A DNA stretch of 9,699 nucleotides from an uncultured Clostridia bacterium (GTDB lineage Bacteria > Bacillota > Clostridia > TANB77 > CAG-508). Below are positions 5,085-9,699 of the stretch, piece by piece (position 1 is the stretch's first letter; every line of letters begins with the position of its first letter). The notes under the pieces were generated by a model. That model did not search any database. It was not told the origin of the DNA and was given only the letters and a program-made list of their open reading frames with translations. The translations under genes were made by a program, and so were the position numbers. The stretch lies in the NCBI GenBank assembly GCA_948805675.1, contig CAQIBN010000022.1, positions 1-9,699 of the forward strand, given 5' to 3'.

Positions 5085-6644
5085 GTGCAAGATGGCACAT
5101 ATGCAATATATTTAAGAAAATCAAGAGAAGATATAGAATCTGAAAAATATGGCGAAGGCGAAACTTTAGCAAGGCATGAGAAAATATTGACCAATTTAGC
5201 AGAAAAACGAAACTTAACTATTGGTAAAATTTATAGAGAAGTAGTAAGTGGTGAAACGATTAGTGAAAGAAAAGAAATGCAAAAACTTCTAAAAGATGTT
5301 GAAAATGAAAAATGGACTGGTGTTTTAGTTGTTGAAGTAGAAAGACTTGCTCGTGGTGATACTGCAGATCAAGGTAGAGTTTCTAAAGCTTTTAAATATT
5401 CTCATACAAAAATTATTACACCTGTTAAAACTTATGACCCAGATAATGAATTTGATGAAGAATATTTTGAGTTTGGCTTGTTTATGTCTAGGAGAGAATA
5501 TAAGACAATCAATAGGCGTTTGCAAAGAGGTCGTGAGATTTCTGTTTCTGAAGGTAAATTTGTTGGAAATATTGCTCCTTTTGGCTATGATAGGGTTAAA
5601 TTAAAAGATACTAAAGGTTATACCTTGTTTATCAATCAAGATGAAGCACCTATTGTTAAAGAAATCTTTAGATTATATACCTTTGAAAGTAACACTATAA
5701 ATTCAGTTGTAAAACAGTTAAATGATATGAATTTGAAACCTAGAATTTCTAATGAATGGACTATTTCTTCTGTGAAGGATATTCTTTCTAATCCTACTTA
5801 TATTGGTAAAATTGTTTGGAATAGAAGGAAACAAAAAAAGAAAACTAAAAATGGACATCTTATCATTAGTAGACCTCGTAATCAAGATTATTTAATTTAT
5901 GATGGATTACATGAACCAATTATTGATAATAAAACTTGGGAATTAGTGCAAGAAAAAAGAAAGCAAAACACCCCAAAAGTAAAACACATCCATCAAATTC
6001 AAAATCCATTAGTTGGATTAGTATTTTGTGAGAAATGTGGCAAACCAATGCAAAGGAGACCTTATAATAAAGCTAATAAACCTGCAACTCTTATATGTTC
6101 TAATGCAAAATGTAATAATGTAAGTTCTAAACTTTATATTGTAGAGAACAAAATAATCGAAGCTTTAAAAATGTGGCTTGAAAATTATAAAGTAAATTAT
6201 GAAGTTAAAGATAATACAAATACTGACAATAACAAACTAATTGAAAAGTCTATTGTTTCTGCCAAAAAGGAATTAGAAAAGGAAAATGCTAAACTTGATA
6301 AAATTTATGACTTTTTAGAAAATGGAATTTATAGTAAAGATGAATTTATTAATCGTTCAAAAACTATAAAAAATAATATTGAGAGTTTAGAAAGCAAACT
6401 AAAAGAATACAATGAACTCTTAAATAAAAATAATGAAATACAAAACCAGAAAGAAACTATGATACCAAAATTAGAAAATGTGATTGATTTATATGATAAA
6501 CTAAAAAATGCTGAAGATAAAAACATTTTACTGAAAAGCATTATTGCTAAAGTTACTTATTTGAAAACAAAAAAAGCTATAAAAAGTGATTCTGAGCCAA
6601 CTAATTTTGAATTACATATTTATCCTAAAATACCTAAAATCTAA
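5085..6644 (+). CDS. Large serine recombinase (site-specific integrase/excisionase)
   Basis: This 519-residue enzyme cuts and rejoins the two attachment sites through a 5'-phosphoserine intermediate, integrating or excising the element. Residues 5-145 are the resolvase catalytic domain: YAIYLRKSRED with R11 and nucleophile S13, and VEVERLARGD with E86/R87/R90 at the usual D/E-R-x-x-R position. The Recombinase domain runs from about 160 to 250 (IAPFGYDR... LSNPTYIGKIVWNRRK). A zinc ribbon has C315, C318, C338 and C343. A long charged coiled coil lies at about 385-480, the segment that controls direction of recombination in this family. Length and architecture are complete. The start is GTG at 5085, four bases after AAGGAGG; the next N-terminal residues are already the first beta strand, so a later start is unlikely. 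The gene ends 66 bases from the right core site, as usual for an integrase next to its att site. It is the same class of enzyme as the skin recombinase SpoIVCA. Confidence 0.95.
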   Translation: MQDGTYAIYLRKSREDIESEKYGEGETLARHEKILTNLAEKRNLTIGKIYREVVSGETISERKEMQKLLKDVENEKWTGVLVVEVERLARGDTADQGRVSKAFKYSHTKIITPVKTYDPDNEFDEEYFEFGLFMSRREYKTINRRLQRGREISVSEGKFVGNIAPFGYDRVKLKDTKGYTLFINQDEAPIVKEIFRLYTFESNTINSVVKQLNDMNLKPRISNEWTISSVKDILSNPTYIGKIVWNRRKQKKKTKNGHLIISRPRNQDYLIYDGLHEPIIDNKTWELVQEKRKQNTPKVKHIHQIQNPLVGLVFCEKCGKPMQRRPYNKANKPATLICSNAKCNNVSSKLYIVENKIIEALKMWLENYKVNYEVKDNTNTDNNKLIEKSIVSAKKELEKENAKLDKIYDFLENGIYSKDEFINRSKTIKNNIESLESKLKEYNELLNKNNEIQNQKETMIPKLENVIDLYDKLKNAEDKNILLKSIIAKVTYLKTKKAIKSDSEPTNFELHIYPKIPKI

Positions 6645-6718
6645 TATTTTACAGTCAATAGCTAAGATTGTAATTATGTCTTTAGCTATTGACATCATTA
6701 AGGTACTCATTCTTCTGT
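6645..6718. other. Right attachment-site junction with inverted-repeat arms
   Basis: The core is 6710-6718. Between it and the recombinase stop are GTCAATAGCTAA (6654-6665) and its perfect inverse TTAGCTATTGAC (6682-6693), a 12-bp stem. They overlap the two motifs shared in inverted orientation with the left end (6645-6661 and 6688-6698). The hairpin has no T-tract, so it is more likely a set of recombinase or accessory-protein sites than a terminator, though it could also help end the recombinase mRNA. Confidence 0.6.
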
Positions 6719-6904
6719 ACCTATATCATTTAAAATCGCTTTTGCTTTTTGATCTGGCATACCAAATCTTTGACTTAAATATCTAAGTGAAGCTGCTAAT
6801 TCACCATCTGATCCTCCATATTGACTAATAATAAATTTAGCTAAACGTGGATTTGGACATTTTATATTTATTGGATATTCTAAAGTCTTATTATAAGTCC
6901 ACAT
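6707..6904 (-). pseudogene. cotJC: cotJC, N-terminal fragment (65 codons), interrupted by the element
   Basis: The N-terminal part of the manganese-catalase-like inner spore coat protein CotJC starts MWTYNKTLEYPINIKCPNPR and runs through QYGGSDGELAASLRYLSQRF to NDIGTEE. The last two Glu codons lie in the 9-bp core, and a TGA from the element follows at 6709-6707. E35 (in GELAAS) and E65 are expected metal ligands; the partner H68 is on the other fragment at 515-513. A longer frame from an ATG at 6931 adds nine residues, but the ATG at 6904 follows AAAGGGGGA by about 8 bases and gives the family's normal MW start. It overlaps the cotJB stop by one base (TAATG), so translation is coupled. In the integrated state only a truncated 65-residue peptide can be made. 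Confidence 0.93.
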
Positions 6905-7281
6905 TAAATATTCCCCCTTTCCCATGGCCATGGCTCTTCAAGCCATCTCCATTTATTACATGGAAACATAATAGTTAATGGGCCATATACCTTTTGATAT
7001 TTATTTGATAATTCTTTAAATTTATTACTATACTCTTTATGCAAGCAAATTGCCTTTTCATCATCAGGATGTGTATCTAAATATAAACCTAGTTCTATAA
7101 TAGCAAATCTATAACATTTTAATTGTTTTGCCATTTCTTCTCTTGTCATGTCATTGTTCATCTCACACTCATTTTTTGGCTCAAATTCAAATTTACAATT
7201 ACAAGCACATTTATCTTGTTTCATGTCACAAGAATTGTTCATTTCAAATCCACAACCACAATTATCATTATAACTCATCAT
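6904..7281 (-). CDS. cotJB: Spore coat protein CotJB with Cys-rich N-terminal extension
   Basis: Residues about 46-125 are the CotJB domain: EMAKQLKCYRFAIIELGLYL, DTHPDDEKAI, YGPLTI and the terminal WRWLEEPWPWE. CotJB is a small component of the CotJ complex of the inner spore coat, made in the mother cell and required with CotJA and CotJC for their mutual assembly. Here it is preceded by about 45 residues rich in Cys (seven there, ten in all) with the motif CGCGFE, absent from the classical Bacillus protein, which begins close to the domain. The ATG at 7281 overlaps the cotJA stop by 4 bases (ATGA), follows GGAGGG, and is followed at once by a second possible ATG at 7278. The Cys residues suggest disulfide cross-linking or metal binding in the coat. 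Confidence 0.92.
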   Translation of the reverse strand: MMSYNDNCGCGFEMNNSCDMKQDKCACNCKFEFEPKNECEMNNDMTREEMAKQLKCYRFAIIELGLYLDTHPDDEKAICLHKEYSNKFKELSNKYQKVYGPLTIMFPCNKWRWLEEPWPWERGNI

Positions 7282-7664
7282 CTGTTACATCCCTCCCCTA
7301 TTTCATTAGTCTGCTTTATAAATGCATTTTCCTCTATACTTTGACATGGTACATATGGACTAACTAGTTCTGGAAAAATTGTTCCCATTTTTAATCCTAC
7401 ACATGGTGTAAAAGTTTTATCCATTTCTTGTATTGGAACATAACTTTGCCCAAACATTGGGTTTTCTGGAAATAATGATATTTCTTCATCAAATCCACAA
7501 CCACAATCATTTTTACTACAAATACAAGATGTTTTACAACCACAATTATTAGAACACTCACACTTGTATTCAGCTGTTGTTCCTACATTATTGCATATGT
7601 CTTCAATTATTTTTTCATTATAATGTTTTTGACAACAACATTTATTATATCTACGATTATACAT
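7278..7664 (-). CDS. cotJA: Spore coat protein CotJA with Cys-rich N-terminal extension
   Basis: This is the first gene of the cotJ operon. The CotJA-like part is the C-terminal half: QSYVPIQEMDKTFTPCVGLK then MGTIFPELVSPYVP, which fits the family pattern of a YVPxQ segment and a G-T-x-x-P-E-L motif. The N-terminal roughly 65 residues are unusual, with CCC at 9-11 and runs such as CECSNNCGCKTSCICSKNDC; the protein has 15 Cys in 128 residues. The motif DCGCGFDEE recurs as CGCGFE in CotJB. The start ATG at 7664 follows AAGGAGGAAG at a spacing of about 10 bases. Role: coat assembly in the mother cell with CotJB and CotJC. The family call is firm; the function of the Cys-rich extension is unknown. 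Confidence 0.87.
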   Translation of the reverse strand: MYNRRYNKCCCQKHYNEKIIEDICNNVGTTAEYKCECSNNCGCKTSCICSKNDCGCGFDEEISLFPENPMFGQSYVPIQEMDKTFTPCVGLKMGTIFPELVSPYVPCQSIEENAFIKQTNEIGEGCNR

Positions 7665-7976
7665 ATCTTAACTTCCTCCTTATTTTATTGTATAATACAT
7701 TTTATGACAAAGTAATTTTATCGGTTACACATTTTATGTAAATTTCATAAAATAAAAAAACTTAACATTTATTAATTTAAAAGTTAAATATATATTATTA
7801 TTTATAACTATACATTAAATTACTTTTTTTACTATATATTTTTATATTGCCAAAAACAACAAATAAAAGATTAAATTAATCATAAATTATTTATAATGTA
7901 TAAAAAAACTAGAATATATTTATACATTCTAGTTTTTTATTTTTATTAATACAAATAAATATTTGTAAATAGTTTA
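7665..7976. other. Intergenic region between pyk and cotJ
   Basis: The region is very A/T-rich. It contains the pyk terminator at 7903-7938 and, next to cotJA, the cotJ promoter region. On the minus strand TATACAAT at about 7696-7689, some 25 bases before the cotJA start, resembles the sigma-E -10 (CATACAAT), but no -35 of the right kind lies at the right distance. CATAAAATGT occurs twice on that strand, near 7705 and near 7740. Nothing else is recognisable. Confidence 0.4.
7903..7938 (-). terminator. Intrinsic terminator of pyk (bidirectional)
   Basis: AAAAAACTAGAAT (7903-7915) pairs perfectly with ATTCTAGTTTTTT (7926-7938) around a 10-base loop. Both strands end in a T-tract. It lies about 40 bases after the pyk stop codon, so it ends pyk transcription before the cotJ operon. 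Confidence 0.8.
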
Positions 7977-9410
7977 CTAAATTTTTACTACTCCTCCAAC
8001 AGTTCTATTCATTATGTCATCTTTATTTTCTGGTAAAATAGTTTCTCCTCCAGCTATTGCAACAACATCACCTGAATTTACATATCCTGCTTGTTTTGCA
8101 ACTTCAATTCCTTTTGCTACTAATTCTTTAGCAGGTAAACTTTCTTTCACAAGTATTGGTGTAACATCCCAAGCTAAAGCTAATTGTCTATATGTTTTTT
8201 CTGAAGATGTTACTGCATAAATTGGGCAACATGGTAAAAAGCTAGATACTAGTTTTGGTGTATCTCCACATTCTGTATAAGCAAATATTGCTTTTGCATC
8301 CATTTGTAATGCTGTAGAACATATAGAATGAGCTAAATAGAATTCATAATTTTTAGTTTCTAAGTCATATTCTCTTCTTTTAAATCTCTTTCCATAGTTT
8401 ATTGAGCCCTCTACAGCTGTAGCAATTCTTGTCATTGTATCTACACACTCTATTGGATATTTACCCATTGCACTTTCTCCAGATAGCATTATAGCACCTG
8501 TTCCATCATATACTGCATTTGCAACATCAGATACTTCTGCTCTTGTTGCTCTTGGGTTTGTTGTCATAGATTCTAGCATTTGTGTAGCTGTTATAACAAG
8601 TTTACCTGCCCTATTACATTCTTTTATAAATCTCTTTTGAACAATTGGAACTTCTTCCATTGGAATTTCTACCCCCATATCTCCACGAGCAACCATAATT
8701 CCATCTGTAACTTCTAATATTTCTTGGAAGTTATCTATTCCTTCTTGACTTTCTATTTTAGAAATTATTTTAATATCTGTTCCACCATTTTCATCTAGTA
8801 CTTTACGAATAGCTAAAACGTCATCTGCACATCTAATAAATGAAGCAGCAATATAATCGAAATCACTTTTACATCCATCTATTAAATCTTGAATATCTTT
8901 ATCTTTTAATGCTGGTAAATTAATGTGTGTTCCAGGAACATTTATACTTTTTCTATTTCCTAATTCTCCACCGTTCATTACTTTACATACAACATCTTTT
9001 CCTTCTATTCTATCTACTTCTATTTCTATCTTACCATCATCTATAAGTATTGTTGTTCCTGGTTTTACATCCTTATATAAGTCTTTGTAAGTTACAGAAA
9101 CTTTTTTATCATTTCCAATTATATCTTCATTTACTAAAGTAAATTCTTCTTCTGCTTTTAAAACAACTGGTGACTCTTCTAATTTTCCAGTTCTTATTTC
9201 AGGACCTTGTGTATCTAATAATAATGATACTGGCATATTAACTTCTTCTCTTGCTTGCTTTACTGCATTAATAAATTTTTCTTGAACATCATATCCTCCA
9301 TGAGAAAAGTTTATTCTAGCAACATTCATTCCCGCAAGCATCATTTTCTTTAGAGTTTCTACTTCTGCAGTTGCTGGCCCTATTGTACATACGATTTTTG
9401 TTTTTTTCAT
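7977..9410 (-). CDS. pyk: Pyruvate kinase
   Basis: This enzyme converts phosphoenolpyruvate and ADP to pyruvate and ATP, the last step of glycolysis, in the cytoplasm. All landmark motifs are present: KIVCTIGPAT at the N-terminus, MNVARINFSHG, LLDTQGPEIRTG, the active-site segment IISKIESQEGIDN with the catalytic Lys, metal-binding VARGDMGVEIP, KLVITATQMLESM, and PRATRAEVSDVANAVYDGTG. The B domain (about 70-170) is inserted normally and the C-terminal domain ends IMNRTVGGVVKI. The length of 477 fits the short bacterial form and lacks the C-terminal PEP-utiliser-like domain of Bacillus enzymes. The ATG at 9410 follows GGAGGG by about 9 bases. It is monocistronic: own promoter at 9483-9511 and own terminator. 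Ordinary chromosomal housekeeping gene. Confidence 0.97.
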   Translation of the reverse strand: MKKTKIVCTIGPATAEVETLKKMMLAGMNVARINFSHGGYDVQEKFINAVKQAREEVNMPVSLLLDTQGPEIRTGKLEESPVVLKAEEEFTLVNEDIIGNDKKVSVTYKDLYKDVKPGTTILIDDGKIEIEVDRIEGKDVVCKVMNGGELGNRKSINVPGTHINLPALKDKDIQDLIDGCKSDFDYIAASFIRCADDVLAIRKVLDENGGTDIKIISKIESQEGIDNFQEILEVTDGIMVARGDMGVEIPMEEVPIVQKRFIKECNRAGKLVITATQMLESMTTNPRATRAEVSDVANAVYDGTGAIMLSGESAMGKYPIECVDTMTRIATAVEGSINYGKRFKRREYDLETKNYEFYLAHSICSTALQMDAKAIFAYTECGDTPKLVSSFLPCCPIYAVTSSEKTYRQLALAWDVTPILVKESLPAKELVAKGIEVAKQAGYVNSGDVVAIAGGETILPENKDDIMNRTVGGVVKI

Positions 9411-9482
9411 ATTATTTTTCCCTCCATATGATTATACTTTACAACTTACTGGTAAAATATAAATAATTTTAACACATATTGT

Positions 9483-9511
9483 ATTATAACATGAACAAAG
9501 AGTGTATTCAA
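9483..9511 (-). promoter_or_regulatory. Sigma-A promoter of pyk
   Basis: On the minus strand TTGAAT (9511-9506) and a perfect TATAAT (9488-9483) are 17 bases apart, giving a leader of about 65 bases before the pyk ATG. The -35 lies inside the palindrome at 9497-9522. Confidence 0.7.
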
Positions 9512-9530
9512 GTACACTCTTTTATTTTTT
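9497..9530. terminator. Palindrome overlapping the pyk -35 region
   Basis: AAAGAGTGTA (9497-9506) pairs with TACACTCTTT (9513-9522) around TTCAAG. On the plus strand it is followed by TATTTTTTTATT, a good terminator, but no plus-strand gene feeds it here. On the minus strand it could end the tRNA transcript or act as an operator, because it covers the pyk -35. Confidence 0.5.
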
Positions 9531-9651
9531 TATTAAAGGCAATAACTTTTGTTATATTTTTATGTACCTTATTTATAACCATAAAAAAAGCTGGTACAAA
9601 ACACTTTTCAGATGTTTCATCCCAACTATTGACACAAAGCTACGTTTTCTT

Positions 9652-9699
9652 TGGTGGCTTCACCTGGAATCGAACCAGGGACACAGGGATTTTCAGTCC
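9652..9699 (-). tRNA. tRNA-Phe (GAA), 3' part, cut by the window edge
   Basis: Read on the minus strand from the edge: the anticodon loop CTGAAAA with anticodon GAA, stem TCCCT, variable GTGTC, T-arm CCTGG-TTCGATT-CCAGG, acceptor strand TGAAGCC, discriminator A and an encoded CCA ending at 9652. The 5' half (acceptor, D-arm) lies beyond the window. Anticodon and T-loop leave little doubt about tRNA-Phe. It is upstream of pyk on the same strand. Confidence 0.9.

Larger units (their letters stand above)
522..6718. mobile_element. Serine-recombinase integrative element inserted in cotJC (about 6.19 kb)
   Basis: The element is defined by the split of cotJC and a 9-bp direct repeat TTCTTCTGT at 522-530 and 6710-6718 (ACAGAAGAA on the coding strand, codons T-E-E). 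The preceding codon is GGA at the left and GGT at the right, so the true identity block is short, as expected for the core of a large serine recombinase. A large serine recombinase gene sits next to the right boundary. Cargo on the opposite strand is a MATE exporter, a GNAT acetyltransferase and a RhuM-family gene. There are no phage structural, conjugation or replication genes, so this is a minimal element that would have to be mobilised passively or act only as an excisable intervening sequence. Excision at the core would restore the frame ...DIGTEE-LAHLEM... of cotJC. Boundaries are read directly; excision itself is inferred. Confidence 0.88.

Noticed and set aside
522..6718. The insertion as a prophage, group II intron or conjugative element
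   Set aside because: There are no structural, packaging, relaxase, reverse transcriptase or intron-terminal signals; only a recombinase and cargo are present.
6707..6931. Reading the cotJC N-terminal fragment as a complete 74-residue gene starting at 6931
   Set aside because: The extra nine residues are not family-like, the ribosome binding site fits the ATG at 6904, and the stop belongs to the inserted element.
7676..7715. A sigma-A promoter TTGTCA-17-TAAAAT for cotJ
   Set aside because: The -10 would abut the AAGGAGG site, so transcription would start within the ribosome binding site; a sporulation sigma factor is more likely but its -35 is not visible.

Overview
The window is AT-rich DNA from a spore-forming low-GC Gram-positive, most likely a clostridium. 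The evidence is a cotJABC spore-coat operon, a 477-residue pyruvate kinase without the extra C-terminal domain found in Bacillus, strong AGGAGG-type ribosome binding sites and very A/T-rich intergenic DNA. Genus cannot be told from the sequence.

The resident chromosome is on the minus strand. From right to left it holds the 3' part of a tRNA-Phe(GAA) gene at the window edge, pyk with a clear sigma-A promoter and a terminator, then the cotJA-cotJB-cotJC operon. CotJA and CotJB carry unusual cysteine-rich N-terminal extensions. The cotJC gene is cut after codon 65 (6710), and its next 71 codons reappear, in the same frame, at 521-309.

Between the two cotJC pieces sits a compact element of about 6.19 kb (522-6718), bounded by a 9-bp direct repeat TTCTTCTGT. 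It has a large serine recombinase at its right end (5085-6644), preceded by a 47-codon ORF and a promoter-plus-terminator leader. On the opposite strand are a MATE exporter translationally coupled to a GNAT acetyltransferase (4376-2231) and a RhuM-family gene (1655-639). The rhuM promoter contains a LexA-like box, and the gene is bracketed by copies of a 15-bp palindrome. Recombination between the two 9-bp repeats would join the cotJC pieces exactly in frame, so this is a skin-like intervening element in a sporulation gene.

The story has a second layer. The cotJC reading frame leaves family-like sequence again at about 309, directly after a second conserved AAE motif, and runs into unrelated DNA (1-308). 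The last roughly 50 codons are absent from the window. Either a second element interrupts the same gene, with its far end outside the window, or cotJC has been truncated and excision could no longer restore it.

The most interesting points are the in-frame interruption of cotJC, the second breakpoint, the mirrored arms of the reconstructed attP, the attenuator-like leader of the recombinase operon, the SOS-like box in the rhuM promoter, and a cluster of hairpins at 1986-2204.
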